Of a stretch of DNA of 64,000 bases, positions 24,401 through 34,186 are shown one piece after another. The notes below the pieces were generated by a model. It was not told where the DNA came from and ran no database searches. It saw nothing but the letters and a program-made list of their open reading frames with translations. Source of the stretch: Chlorophyllum brunneum (lineage: Eukaryota; Basidiomycota; Agaricomycetes; Agaricales; Agaricaceae). Numbering within the stretch: position 1 is the stretch's first letter; every line of letters starts with the position of its first letter. A program made the position numbers and the translations under genes. The DNA lies in contig OY756142.1 in NCBI GenBank assembly GCA_963576785.1, positions 186,001 through 250,000 of the forward strand. The letters are read 5' to 3'.

Positions 24401-24747
24401 TAACATATGCAGTGACTCAACTCGTTATGTGGCTTTCCAAGCCCGAATTTGAACCTTCGGCGCCGACTGAAATGGAAATTGAACTCGACCCGAGCGCTAT
24501 GGCAATGGATGCCACAGGTCGACCTGACAAAGAACGTACACGGGGCCCCAGCGTGAGGACGCCGCTTACAATGGCCGAGCGGCTGAGGAGGGGTATGACG
24601 AGTGAAATGGCTTCGGATTTGAAGGAGTTGTTGAATAAGGCGAAACCTATAGTTGGGAAGAGCGCGGCCACTGTTGGGAAGGACTCTACAGATATTGTGC
24701 AGGTCTTAATCAACTTTTTGCAGGATCATATAATTTCTACGGCTTGA
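18490..24747 (+). CDS. NUP192: Nucleoporin Nup192 (Nup205 family)
   Basis: Four exons (18490-18530, 18582-19810, 19864-24143, 24196-24747) splice cleanly to 2033 aa, close to human NUP205 (about 2010) and longer than the yeast protein. The protein is an alpha-solenoid scaffold of the nuclear pore inner ring, where it binds Nic96/Nup93-type partners. Diagnostic N-terminal text includes TYRQLHAILSSQ, NPFGTPSDASKKKIESGSI and YAISERFHIDQVQALIFLRS. Further family marks are WAKQNMQEQLVLLEVLFWTMW, ISRRAIFDVARSRFPIQLHP and LLEPVTADERSQLEKEKPS. A charged insertion near 21,900-21,965 (Glu/Lys/Arg/Gly-rich) is probably a disordered loop. The tiny first exon is supported by the phase-2 join giving LIDVTYRQL. 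No lesions are seen. Identification is firm. Confidence 0.93.
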
Positions 24748-25740
24748 GCTGTTTGTAGTGTGTTTTCTCTTGTAATCTGTTTCTCTGTTATTGCTTTCAG
24801 AAATGTCCTATTAGGATACAGGCACGTAGATAACTTAAAATTTGTAATGCGTATTTCCAACGACTCTCTTGGCCTCAAGCTCATGTTACTTTCCATCTTT
24901 CGCATTTTGCAAGCTATCGGAGCAGCTCCCGCTGGACAACGTCCTAGGAAGAAACCATCGTCACAGACCGTTGGCTGCGAAAATACCAACACAGTAGAGA
25001 ATCACAGACTTTCCTGCCTATGTGGAATTGCTTCTTCGTGCTAGATCCACAACCATGGCTCTTCAGCCCTCGCTCCGCGACCCCGACTCTGAAGCTAACA
25101 ACTTTTGGGGACACCCTCATACAGTTGGACCCATCCTACCTCCTGGATCAAAACTCTGCTGAGAGTACACTTGTGCCGTACCATTGATCCAGCTTTCCAA
25201 ATTTACCCATAACTCAAACCCACGCATCGCCGCCCTCGCAACCTATATGTTGGGTAAAAACAAACCTTGGACGGCTTGAACGGCTTTACTCTCCCTGCAC
25301 ACGAAAAGCTCGCCTCACTCAATTCTATCCGGATATAGATAAATGGTGTGTTTATACATAGGGAGATATAACGAGAGGTCGACATTGTGAGCGTTGGCTG
25401 AGGAGATCCAGGTTTATTTTGTCCCGGGTCCCTGGAGTGGAACGCAGTCGGGTCACCCCTGCATTGAGCCACGATGGTCCACCTGCATCTGTTCTCGATT
25501 CCTAATTAATGAAATGGGCGGGCAGGTAATTTAGTGATGTGTAGAAGTGTGATGTTATGAAGGTGGGAAGGTAGAGTCTAATGAAGGGTCGACGCGTTCG
25601 CGTGGTACGGGATCGCACGGCTTCGAGAACAAGAACATACATCTTCAGATGCATCCCTCCTGGAGACCAGGAGTCTCGAGGTGTTCCTATATGTCCCAAC
25701 CCTAACCGACTGTCAATCGACGATTACCCCAACCACCCGG
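24748..25740. other. Intergenic, with a diverged copy of an array sequence
   Basis: No gene is supported. The stretch 24990-25110 (around gactttcctgcctatgtgga and ctgactc/gaagcta) is clearly related to 27925-28045, so the left edge of the duplicated region reaches back to here. The rest is short frames without family resemblance. Confidence 0.45.
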
Positions 25741-26039
25741 GCCCCGTCCTGAAAGAGACTTTACCTTCATGTTAGCGGCCATCTAAGTCCTAACTCCGGT
25801 TGCTATTCGTACGTGGCCCGTTTAATACCGTTTGTGAGGCCTTTTCTAGAGGCTTCGACATTGGGCGCCACATGAAGCATATACCGAAATACTCGAGCGG
25901 CTATACATGCAAGACTATAGCGGCAGATTTTGCCCAAGGGCTCCAATCCCGCTCCTGATGTCCGACGTCGATATAAATAGCCACTGTGGGTATTGGGAAG
26001 ATGTTTCCTGACCCAAATACAAGCTGATTTGTGGGTGAG

Positions 26040-26090
26040 ATTGGTTTTATCTACATATAAGTCGAACCGGTGAAACTTCAGTCCCGGTAC
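26040..26090 (+). promoter_or_regulatory. Promoter-like repeat P1, copy 1
   Basis: Sequence ttttatctacatataagtcg followed by aaccggtgaaacttcagtccc. The same block recurs near 28700, 30820 and 30995. It looks like a TATA region plus start site with no coding frame directly behind it, about 160 bp upstream of the working-looking S promoter. Confidence 0.4.
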
Positions 26091-26218
26091 TTGCCTTCCT
26101 GCAATCATTCACCTACTCATCCTTCTATTATATTCTTGGCGCCATGACCCAAATAATTAGGGTGGGTGTTGGATAGATGGAATTCGAATTGGGGGTGGGG
26201 TGAGGTTGGTTTCGTCCA

Positions 26219-26328
26219 TATATAAGTCAAACCGCTGGAACCTCGTCGATCCAACACTCAACACCACTACTCATATCGGTAGGTGTCCCCTAACACCATT
26301 TCCAATCCCTTGACCAATTATTTTGCAG
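26219..26328 (+). promoter_or_regulatory. S1 TATA box and 5'UTR intron
   Basis: TATATAA at 26219-26225, followed by gtcaaaccgctggaacctcg and a CA-rich leader. A likely 5'UTR intron spans 26279-26328 (gtaggt...ttttgcag), about 20 bp before the ATG. The same arrangement, with TATATAA 121-129 bp before the ATG, is kept in all four units (28869, 31172, 33331), so it is probably functional. Confidence 0.6.
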
Positions 26329-26347
26329 CTCATATACAACGAACACT

Positions 26348-26731
26348 ATGATTTTTGGACCTGGACGGGAGCTCATTGTCATCACCCGTGGTCCTGGCAA
26401 GCTCAGCCTTTTAACCTCGGAAAGCGTCGTTAGCGGTGTAGGGAACGTCATCGGCGCCATGCCCACAAACAACGTCGGCATCACGAGGTGGTTAATATCG
26501 TTCGGTCACACCTACAAAAGATTTTCCTTCATTTGGAATGGAACTGGTGAAGCCGTTTATCAAATTGGAAATGGGTTGGAAAGGAAACCTGTCGGAAGGC
26601 ACTGGAGTGCATCTAGTAACGTTGAATGGGGTTCTTCAACAGTTGGGACGAAGGACGTGTCCAGTCTTACTGTCACTGCCCTCAATAGGGATGGGAGGAC
26701 AACTGTGTATGCGCTCCCTGATAATCTCTGA
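26348..26731 (+). CDS. S1, small unknown protein of A-type unit, 127 aa
   Basis: Intact frame starting MIFGPGRELIVITRGPGKL and ending ALPDNL. Four paralogues in this window keep the same frame pattern: VITRGPG, VGITRWLISF, FIW-G-GEAVYQIGNGLERKPVGR, and NRDG-TT near the end. The alternating hydrophobic pattern and many Gly, Thr and Ser residues suggest a compact beta-rich protein, perhaps lectin-like, but I recognise no family. There is no signal peptide or membrane segment. The substitutions between A and B copies preserve the frame, which supports a real protein. Expression is likely driven by the TATA box and UTR intron just upstream. Confidence 0.6.
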   Translation: MIFGPGRELIVITRGPGKLSLLTSESVVSGVGNVIGAMPTNNVGITRWLISFGHTYKRFSFIWNGTGEAVYQIGNGLERKPVGRHWSASSNVEWGSSTVGTKDVSSLTVTALNRDGRTTVYALPDNL

Positions 26732-27041
26732 TATGTGTGTTTGCCTTCAATTGTCAATCCTTAGGCTTCGAGAAATGGAATGACGTCCGTACTATTTGCT
26801 GACGGAAGACGGAAGTTGGAGTAACTCCAAACTCTTGAAGATACCGCACGTGTGCTAATGGACGACATTCCGTCGTGGGATATATATATAGTATTTCCTT
26901 TTTGGTGAGTGGCATAAGAGGTTACGTGACTCGTGCTCCTCAGCTCGTCTCCCTCAAAGTGCCTCAGTTAGCCCTAAATTCAGTGAGTACGTGAGAAGCA
27001 GTTTGTGCATTTATAAAACCAAATATCGGACCTCAGAACCA

Positions 27042-27500
27042 ATGCATCAAGAGCACAACATACCATGGAACATTTTAGCTTCCAACTTCAAATACGTCCA
27101 TGAAGACCGTCGGTTCACACCCCCACGCAATGGCTTTATTCCCCTGCATCGACCGACCCAAGCAAACGAGCTGAATCATTTCACTCGAAAGCTGGCCTCT
27201 ACTATCCGCGAGTTCTCTATTACTGAACGAAAAAAATATCCACCAGCACACGAATTGAAGCCACCTGCGGATGGGATATTGTTCTCAGAGGAGCTTCGAG
27301 AAAAGTATCCCAAATACCTCAACCAGGAAAACCAAAAACCCAATTTCTGGATTAAAGGTGTCTCCATTGATCCCAATAATCCCAATCCTCCAAGATACAC
27401 CACATCTAATGGTGGTCTTACTGACATTGTGAAGATTCTCATCCATGAGAACCAGATGGAGATATTACTCATACTGGCCAATGCTGCTTATTCAGTGTAG
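27042..27500 (+). pseudogene. L1, truncated copy of the 301-aa L protein
   Basis: Starts MHQEHNIPWNILASNFKYV and follows the intact copy L3 closely for about 147 residues, including KYPPAHELKPPADGILF and TTSNGGL-DIVKILIHENQMEI. At about 27481 homology to L3 stops abruptly after VLAN, and an AT-rich unrelated stretch supplies NAAYSV and a stop. The remaining half of L3 is missing. It is read as a truncated gene, broken by an insertion or a deletion junction; a short 152-aa product could still be made. Confidence 0.6.
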
Positions 27501-27920
27501 GGATCAGACACTCACTTTTTTATTTTTATTTTTCATCTTAAGTCAACAATTTATATAGCAGTGCCTGATCATGACTGTAATGAGTTGTTGCAGCTACTGG
27601 CAGCAGTAAACACAGTGGAAGAGAACATAGGGACTACTTACCAACAGGGTACAATTCTGGGATATATCCAGGGAGAGGTAATTCAGATAGACAGTAGTTA
27701 TTGATGAAATGATTTCAATAAGAGAAAAGTTGATAAATTGGCAATTGGGTTTGTTCTGAATGATATAAGCAACAGAAAAGCTATCCAAAGCAGCCCTGAT
27801 ATCCTAGGGAAAAAAACATTGTCATAACCCTTCAGAGCATTGTGTTCATGGGATTCTATGTACAAAGACTAACAAAACTAATCACCATAGACCACCAGCT
27901 CTTTTCTTATCACCATCCAC
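27481..27920. mobile_element. AT-rich insertion interrupting L1, possible transposon fragment
   Basis: Composition shifts sharply to AT-rich exactly where L1 loses homology to L3, and returns to the usual array sequence near 27925. The left end begins tgctgcttattcagtgtagg. A short minus-strand frame (27788-27594) has no recognisable transposase motif. No terminal repeats or target duplication were established, so the mobile-element label is an inference from the sharp boundary and composition. Confidence 0.35.
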
Positions 27921-27924
27921 AAAC

Positions 27925-28868
27925 ATGGTAGAGAATTATAGACTTTCCTGCCTATGTGGAACTGATTCCTCATGCTCTAACTACAACCCTGGCTCTTCTG
28001 TTCTCATTTCACAATCCTGACTTTGAAGCTAGCAGCTTCACGGGTGCCCTCAAAAGGTTGCCCCTCTATTCCTGTACTTGAAAATTTTGTTCTGGAGTCC
28101 AGAAATCTTGAGGTATTAATGCCTCAACCCTAACCGACTGCTCGACTACCCCAACCACATGGCTGCGTCCTGAGAGAGCCTTTACCTTTGTGTTATCGAC
28201 CCATCTAAGTGCTAACTCCAATTGCCATTTGTACATCGCCCGTTTAATGCCATCTTGCGATGCCTTTCGAAGTTGCTTTGATATTGGATGCCACATGAAC
28301 AATACACTAAAAGGTTCAGCCAATTGCACACAGGAGTACAATGTGGTCACAACATTTGTGGAAGGGCTGGTCATGGAAAGCAGCAAATCCAAGTCCAGTC
28401 CCCATACCTCTGCTCCTGCTGCTCCTCTCCCCCTATGAACATTCCACCCCCCCATTATATTCGCGCAACCAACCCAAATAGCCATGGCAGGTATGAGGAA
28501 GATGGTTTCTGACCCGATCACAATCTGAATTACAAATGAAATCGGTATTATCTTTCATTTCAGTCCCAGTATTTGCATTCCTACCATCACTCGCCTACTC
28601 CAGAACGTTCCAGAATGCCCGCGAAGTCTCTACGCGAACAGCCACGATGGGTATCAAGAAGATCTGACTGAAGTACCAGCTGATTTGTGGATGAGATCGA
28701 TTTTATCTACATATAAGTCGAACCGGTGAAACTTCAGTCCCGGATCTGACTTCTTGTTATCACTTATCGATTCATACTTCAATTATAGTCGCAACGTCAT
28801 GATCCAAATAACCATAGTGGGTGTTAGGTAGATGTCATTTGACTCCAAGATGAGATTGGTTCCATCCA
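27925..28868. repeat. Array spacer: repeat modules before unit B1
   Basis: Contains the copy of 24990-25110, then the 300-bp module shared with about 25.8 and 30.55 kb (near tgccacatgaacaatacac), then promoter-like block P1 near 28700. A minus-strand open frame 28521-28066 shares GIKRA-Y with the frame at 26108-25803, but no function is visible; these look like remnants. Confidence 0.45.
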
Positions 28869-28978
28869 TATATAAGTCAAGCCACTGGAACCTCATCGAT
28901 CCAACACTCGACGATTCCCCACATCAGCAAGTATTCCCGCTCACCCTTTCTAACTTCTTGACTAATTATTTTGTAGCA
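28869..28978 (+). promoter_or_regulatory. S2 TATA box and 5'UTR intron
   Basis: TATATAA at 28869-28875, 127 bp before the ATG, with a leader ccaacactcgacgattcccc and an intron from about 28931 (gtattc) to the acceptor ttttgtag at 28977. Arrangement matches the other three S genes. Confidence 0.55.
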
Positions 28979-28995
28979 AATACACAACGAACATC

Positions 28996-29376
28996 ATGAT
29001 CTTCAGGACTGGATCCGAGCTCATCGTCATCACCCGTGGTCCAGGCCACCTTCGCCTTCTATCCTGGCAAAACAATGCTGGTGGGTCGAATGTCGTCGGC
29101 GCCATAACTACAAACAACGCTGGCATCACGAGGTGGTTAATATCATTCAGTCACCATTACGAACGATTTGCTTTTATTTGGGATGGAGCTGGGGAGGGCG
29201 TCTATCAAATCGGAAATAGGCTGGAAAGAAAACCCGTAGGAAGGCAATGGGATGCAGCTAGCACTATTAGTTGGGGCTCTTCAGTCGTTGAGACGACAAA
29301 CGTGAACAGTATCAGCACCAGTGCAGTCAACAGGGATGGGATCACAACTGCATTTATCATCCCTGATAATATCTGA
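28996..29376 (+). CDS. S2, small unknown protein of B-type unit, 126 aa
   Basis: Intact paralogue of S1 with the same core (VITRGPGHLRLL, GITRWLISFSHHYERFAFIW, EGVYQIGNRLERKPVGR, NRDGITTAFIIPDNI). It is closer to S4 than to S1 or S3: both B-type copies carry the shared HH-Y-RFAFIWDGAGE and end in FIIPDNI. Frame conservation despite many base differences supports coding function. Family unknown. Confidence 0.6.
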   Translation: MIFRTGSELIVITRGPGHLRLLSWQNNAGGSNVVGAITTNNAGITRWLISFSHHYERFAFIWDGAGEGVYQIGNRLERKPVGRQWDAASTISWGSSVVETTNVNSISTSAVNRDGITTAFIIPDNI

Positions 29377-29858
29377 TTTGTGTATTTGTACTCGATTGTC
29401 AATCCTTAGGAAACCTCGATATGTAAATGAAATGATTCCGGACTACTTGGAAGTTGTAAGTAACTCCAAAACTCCTTGATGCTGTAACGGAACGACTTTC
29501 GACCACTGCGGATCATAGGTACCAAGCATTAATACAGTATCTTGATATCACTGGCCGGAGTCGAGGGCGTCCAGCTTAGTCCATATATCATCTAAGAGCC
29601 TCATGTAACCCTCAAACCAGCAGGAATGTAGAGACTAGTTGGTGTATTTCAAAGCGGCTTGGCAAGAAATTGCTAATTTCAGTCTAATCACTTCACGTGA
29701 TTTCATTGCTATTCCCCGTACAGTGACGGTCCTCGGTGTGGAGCGAGATGTTGATGTTGGCAGTAGCTCTGGTTTAGGTATGTGTTCTATAATACCGATC
29801 TCCCAATGAACTGAGGTTCTACTTTAGCTTCCGCGGTGCTGCTGTGTCTAACGAAACC

Positions 29859-30190
29859 ATGGATCAAGGGCACAAGATACCGGTTTACCTTCCAACTTCA
29901 AATACGCCCATGAAGACCGTCGGTTCACGCCCCCTCGCAATAGCTTTATACCCCTGCATCGACCAATCCAAGCAAACGAGCTGAAACATCTCACTCGAAA
30001 GCCGACCTCTACTATCCGCGAGTTCTCTGTTACTGAACGAAAAAAATATCCACCAGCACACGAATTGAAGCCACCTGCGGATGGGATATTGTTCTCAGAC
30101 GAGCTTCGAGAAAAGTATCCCGAATATCCCAACCGGGAAAACCAAAAATTTGATTTTTGGTTTCTATCGCATTGTGGAAGGTGTAAGCCT
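29859..30190 (+). pseudogene. L2, decayed copy of L
   Basis: The leader and ATG (MDQGHKIP) are followed by a small deletion that shifts the frame. The L reading then continues in another frame (NFKYAHEDRRFTPPRN..., KYPPAHELKPPADGILF) to about 30160. There it jumps by an internal deletion from the KFDFW region straight to the FLSHCGRC counterpart of L3's FYRIVEA, with TTTTGG-like sequence at the joint. The copy is clearly non-functional. Confidence 0.65.
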
Positions 30191-30229
30191 GATCGCTTAC
30201 AACACCACGTGATTATACATACAGGTATG

Positions 30230-30545
30230 TGTGTCGGGGCACTTGGGGACTCACAACATCGCCGCCGAGGAAGGTTCGGGAAGTGTCTCCATGAGATCCA
30301 TCCGGATAGGCTGTGATATCAACGTTGACTATATCTCCGTCTTTCAACGGCCGACTGAATTATCTGCGATCAGCAGACCCTCTCAGTCATCGAAACAAAA
30401 TCGCATACCTATCAGGAATGCCATGCACGATAACATTGTTGACACTAGTGCAACATGAGCGGGGGAAACCAAGGTATCCCAGAGGAGAGGGATACGCTTT
30501 ATGAGAGACAGTAAAGTTGTGTATCATGGAATCAATCACATTGGT
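30230..30545 (-). pseudogene. Methionine aminopeptidase gene fragment (middle exons)
   Basis: On the minus strand this stretch is highly similar to 35493-35815, the part of the intact aminopeptidase gene that encodes the first metal-ligand His region and the following exon. It reads [21 protein letters not shown] and [11 protein letters not shown] as in the intact gene, and the downstream exon is disturbed. Neither the start nor the catalytic C-terminal half is present. It marks an older boundary of the duplicated block. Confidence 0.7.
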
Positions 30546-31171
30546 CATCACACAGGCTTCGACGGATGCCACACGAACGATACACCAAAACACTCAGCTG
30601 GCTATACACGTAGGACTATAGCGGCAAATTTTACGGAAGAGTTGGTCATAGAAAGAAGCAAATCCAAGTCCCGTCCACGTACCTCCGCTCCTGCTGTTCC
30701 TCTCCCATCCATGAACCTTCCAGCATTTCATTACATTCACGACGTCGAAACAAATAGCCAAAATGGGCATTTGCGAAGATGTTTTCTGACTTCGATACAA
30801 ATGATTTGCGGATGAATTGGGTTTTATCTACATATAAATCAAACCGGTGAAATTTAGTTCCGGTACCTGCGTTCCTACTGTCACTTACCTATCACGAACA
30901 TTTTGGCACACCCACGAAGCCTCGATACCAACAGCCACTGTGGATATTAAGAAGATGTTTCCTGACTCAAGCACAAGGTGATTTGTGGATGAGATCGGTT
31001 TTATCTACATATAAGTCGAACCGGTGAAACTTCAGTCCCGGATCTGCCTTCTTGCCATCACTCGCCTATTCATCCTTCCATTTTATTTTCGACGTCATGA
31101 TCCAAATAATTACAGTGGGTGTTGGATAGATGGCATTTGAATTGAGGGTGGGGTGAGGTTGGTTTCGTCCG
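30546..31171. repeat. Array spacer before unit A2 with two P1 blocks
   Basis: Holds the recurring 300-bp module (gcttcgacggatgccacacg...) and two successive P1 promoter-like blocks (about 30820 and 30995), each with tacatataa and aaccggtgaaa. No intact gene is present. The doubled P1 suggests an extra small duplication or the ghost of a lost unit. Confidence 0.45.
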
Positions 31172-31279
31172 TATATAAGTCAAGCCGCTGGAACCTTGTC
31201 GATTCAACATTCAACACTACTCACATCGGTAGGTGTCCCCGAACACCAATTTCAACTCCTTGGCCAATTATTTTGTAGC
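31172..31279 (+). promoter_or_regulatory. S3 TATA box and 5'UTR intron
   Basis: TATATAA at 31172-31178, 126 bp before the S3 ATG; the intron begins at gtaggt near 31229 and ends at ttttgtag near 31278. Preserved although the S3 coding frame is broken. Confidence 0.5.
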
Positions 31280-31297
31280 TCATATACAACGAACACT

Positions 31298-31680
31298 ATG
31301 ATTTTTGGACCTGGACGGGAGCTCATTGTCATCACCCGTGGTCCTGGCAAGCTTAGCCTTTTAACCTCGGAGAGCATCATTAGCGGTACAGGGAACATCA
31401 TCGGTCCATGCCCACAAGCAACACCGGCATCACGAGGTGGTTAATCTCGTTCAGTCACAACTACAAAGGATTTTCGTTCATTTGGGATGGAACTGGTGAA
31501 GCCGTTTATCAAATTGGAAATGGGTTGGAAAGGAAACCTGTCGGAAGGCACTGGAGTGCATCTAGTAACGTTGAATGGGGTTCTTCAACAGTTGGGACGA
31601 AGGACGTGTCCAGTCTTACTGTCACTGCCCTCAATAGGGATGGGAGGACAACTGTGTATGCGCTCCCTGATAATCTCTGA
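31298..31680 (+). pseudogene. S3, A-type copy with one-base deletion
   Basis: From ATG 31298 the sequence follows S1 almost exactly (MIFGPGRELIVITRGPGKL). At about 31405, S1 ggcgccatg reads ggtccatg here: one base is missing and the frame is lost. The rest of the S1 frame, from MPTSNTGITRWLISF to ALPDNL, stays open from 31408 and is nearly identical to S1. It is a very recent lesion or a base-calling error. An internal start at 31408 could give a 90-aa product. Confidence 0.6.
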
Positions 31681-31978
31681 TATGTGTGTTTGCCTTCAAT
31701 TGTCAATCCTTAGGCTTCGAGAAATGGAATGACGTCCGTACTATTTGCTGACGGAAGACGGAAGTTGGAGTAACTCCAAACTCTTGAAGACACCGTGGAC
31801 GACATTCGGTCGTAGGGTATATACAGTATTTCCTTTTCGGTGATTTGGCCATAAGAGGTTACATGACTCGTATTCCCCAGCTTGTCTCCCCCAGAGTGCC
31901 TCGGTTAGCCCTAAACTCAGTGAGTACGTGAGAAGCAGTTTGTGCATTTATAAAACCAAATATCGGACCTCAGAACCA

Positions 31979-32884
31979 ATGCATCAAGAGCACAACATAC
32001 CATGGAACATTTTAGCTTCCAACTTCAAATACGTCCATGAAGACCGTCGGTTCACACCCCCACGCAATGGCTTTATTCCCCTGCATCGACCGACCCAAGC
32101 AAACGAGCTGAATCATTTCACTCGAAAGCTGGCCTCTACTATCCGCGAGTTCTCTGTTACCGAACGAAAAAAATATCCACCAGCACACGAATTGAAGCCA
32201 CCTGCGGATGGGATATTGTTCTCAAACGAGCTTCGAGAAAAGTATCCCGAATATCTCAACCGGGAGAACCAGAAAGTTGATTTCTGGATTAAAAGCGTCT
32301 CCGTTGATCCCAACAATCTCAGCCCTCCGACATACACCACATCTAATGGTGGTCTTGCCGACGTTGTGAAGATTCTCATCCACGAGAATCAGATGGAGAT
32401 ATTACTCGTGCTAGCCAACCACCCTCTCATTCCACTCCACACACTTAAACATCTCAGCTGGGGCCACCACTTTGGTTTCTATCGCATCGTGGAAGCTGCC
32501 CTCGTCTCATACATCTTCTGGAATTTCATGGCGGTGACTGATCGACTTGCATCGGAGACGTATAGGAGTTTGGAGACATACGAATTGGTTATTAGAGAGG
32601 TCACGACGACTATGGATTACGAGGCGCAGCAGATCCCACATTGGGAGTTTTATGGCTTTCGAGATTTTGGAAATGACATGCCCCTGCCGACAGTTGAGCC
32701 TGCTCGTCTACGCGAGTATCTCAAACATTTGTTTTGCTTGTTTTATCGGTATGATATACTTCTCGCAGAGTGTGGGGTAGAACCTGGATGGGAATCCGAG
32801 ATTAGTCATTCTATTTCTTGTCGTTACAATATCGGCTTGAAGCAGAAACAGGATGCTGAAGGGCGGTGGATGTATCACTTCTAG
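31979..32884 (+). CDS. L3, unknown protein, the only full-length L copy, 301 aa
   Basis: Intact frame from MHQEHNIPWN to RWMYHF. The N-terminal half contains PPRNGFIPLHRPTQANELN and KYPPAHELKPPADGILF. The middle contains TTSNGGLADVVKILIHENQ, which is vaguely ankyrin-like but not convincing. The C-terminal half is rich in aromatic and charged residues (YRIVEAALVSYIFWNFMAV, LREYLKHLFCLFYRYDILL). No signal peptide or catalytic motif is recognised. A frame upstream of the ATG stays open, so an earlier exon (near 31920) is possible. As the lone complete member of a four-copy family it is probably the functional one. Confidence 0.55.
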   Translation: MHQEHNIPWNILASNFKYVHEDRRFTPPRNGFIPLHRPTQANELNHFTRKLASTIREFSVTERKKYPPAHELKPPADGILFSNELREKYPEYLNRENQKVDFWIKSVSVDPNNLSPPTYTTSNGGLADVVKILIHENQMEILLVLANHPLIPLHTLKHLSWGHHFGFYRIVEAALVSYIFWNFMAVTDRLASETYRSLETYELVIREVTTTMDYEAQQIPHWEFYGFRDFGNDMPLPTVEPARLREYLKHLFCLFYRYDILLAECGVEPGWESEISHSISCRYNIGLKQKQDAEGRWMYHF

Positions 32885-32989
32885 TAGCTTATACTCAGAG
32901 TTCATCTGGGTTTTGCGTTTTGTATCCTCCAACTAGTCCAAGATCTCCCCTTAGCGCTGCATGTAAATGCCGAACCCAGCAAGCATCTG

Positions 32990-33175
32990 GGCGAGGCTTC
33001 GTTCGTATCGAGCACCCAAAATCGGGAACGACTGATATAAATCATCCGCTCGAGTGAAACGCGAGAAGAGATGCTGACCCCTGTAGAAGCCGTCCATTCA
33101 TCAGGAAAAGGTCCAACCATGAGGGTTTCGTCCTTGTATGATTGATGGCTAACTCCAATCAGCCCCAGCTGGCAG
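32990..33175 (-). pseudogene. Methionine aminopeptidase gene fragment (3' part)
   Basis: This stretch is similar to 34960-35112, which covers the exon of the intact aminopeptidase gene encoding [19 protein letters not shown] and the intron after it. Only this short 3' portion survives between units A2 and B2. Confidence 0.6.
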
Positions 33176-33330
33176 CAAACAATGGACTTCTCGATATCGT
33201 ACCCGGATCTGCCTTCCTACCATCACTTATCGATTCATACTTCAATTATAGTCGCGACATCACGATCCAATAATCACAGTGGGTGTTGGGTAGATATCAT
33301 TTGACCTAGGGATGGGATTGGTTTTATCCG

Positions 33331-33441
33331 TATATAAGTCAAGCCACCGGAACCCCGTCGATCCAACACTCAACGATTCCCCGCCTACATCAGCAAGTGT
33401 TCCCCTCACCGTTTCTAACCCCTTGACTGATTGGTTTGTAG
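33331..33441 (+). promoter_or_regulatory. S4 TATA box and 5'UTR intron
   Basis: TATATAA at 33331-33337, 121 bp before the ATG. The intron begins at gtgttcccc near 33397 and ends at the acceptor gtttgtag near 33441. Same architecture as S1-S3. Confidence 0.55.
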
Positions 33442-33451
33442 CAAATACACT

Positions 33452-33832
33452 ATGATCTTCGCGCCTGGATTCGAGCTTATTGTCATCACCCGTGGTCCAG
33501 GCTACCTTCGCCTTTTATCCTACAAAAACAATGCTAGTGGTAAGAACGTCGTCGGCGCCATGACCACAAACAAGGTCGGCATCACGAGGTGGTTAATATC
33601 ATTCAGTCACCATTACCAACGATTTGCTTTTATTTGGGATGGAGCTGGTGAAGCCGTCTATCAAATTGGAAATGGGCTAGAAAGAAAACGTGTTGGAAGG
33701 CAATGGACTGCAGCTAGCACGGTCGAGTGGAATTCTTCAGCGATTGAGACGACGAACGTGAGCAGTATTGTCACCAAAGCAGTTAATAGGGATGGGGCCA
33801 CGACTGCATTTATCATCCCTGATAATATCTGA
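33452..33832 (+). CDS. S4, small unknown protein of B-type unit, 126 aa
   Basis: Intact frame starting MIFAPGFELIVITRGPGYL and ending FIIPDNI. Nearest relative is S2. The core VGITRWLISFSHHYQRFAFIW and EAVYQIGNGLERKRVGR are kept. An upstream in-frame reading exists, but the ATG at 33452 aligns with the other copies and follows the UTR intron directly. Confidence 0.6.
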   Translation: MIFAPGFELIVITRGPGYLRLLSYKNNASGKNVVGAMTTNKVGITRWLISFSHHYQRFAFIWDGAGEAVYQIGNGLERKRVGRQWTAASTVEWNSSAIETTNVSSIVTKAVNRDGATTAFIIPDNI

Positions 33833-34186
33833 TTTGTACTCACCAATCCTTAGGAAACCTCGATATGTTAACGAAATGATTCCAGACTACTTGGACTCTG
33901 GCTGAAGTTGAAAGTAATTCCAAAGCTGTTTGGGGATGGATGATGTTGTAACGGGACGACATTCGCCCACTAGAGGTGATACTTGACGTTTTTTCTTGTT
34001 CAGTGATTGGTTCCCTGGTCATAGGATATTACATGTCTGGGCATCATAGTAGTACATGTCAAGCGTTGATGCATTGGCTCGACGTTACTGCCGGAAGTCA
34101 TTTACGTATGTGTTCTGTAATATTAGTTTCCCAATGGACTGAGGCTCTACCTTAGCTTCCGCGGTGCCGTCGTGACCAACGAAACC

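Noticed and set aside
27375..27470. Ankyrin repeat in the L proteins (TTSNGGL-DIVKILIHENQ)
   Set aside because: Only a single weak resemblance; the flanking residues lack the ankyrin pattern and no second repeat is present.
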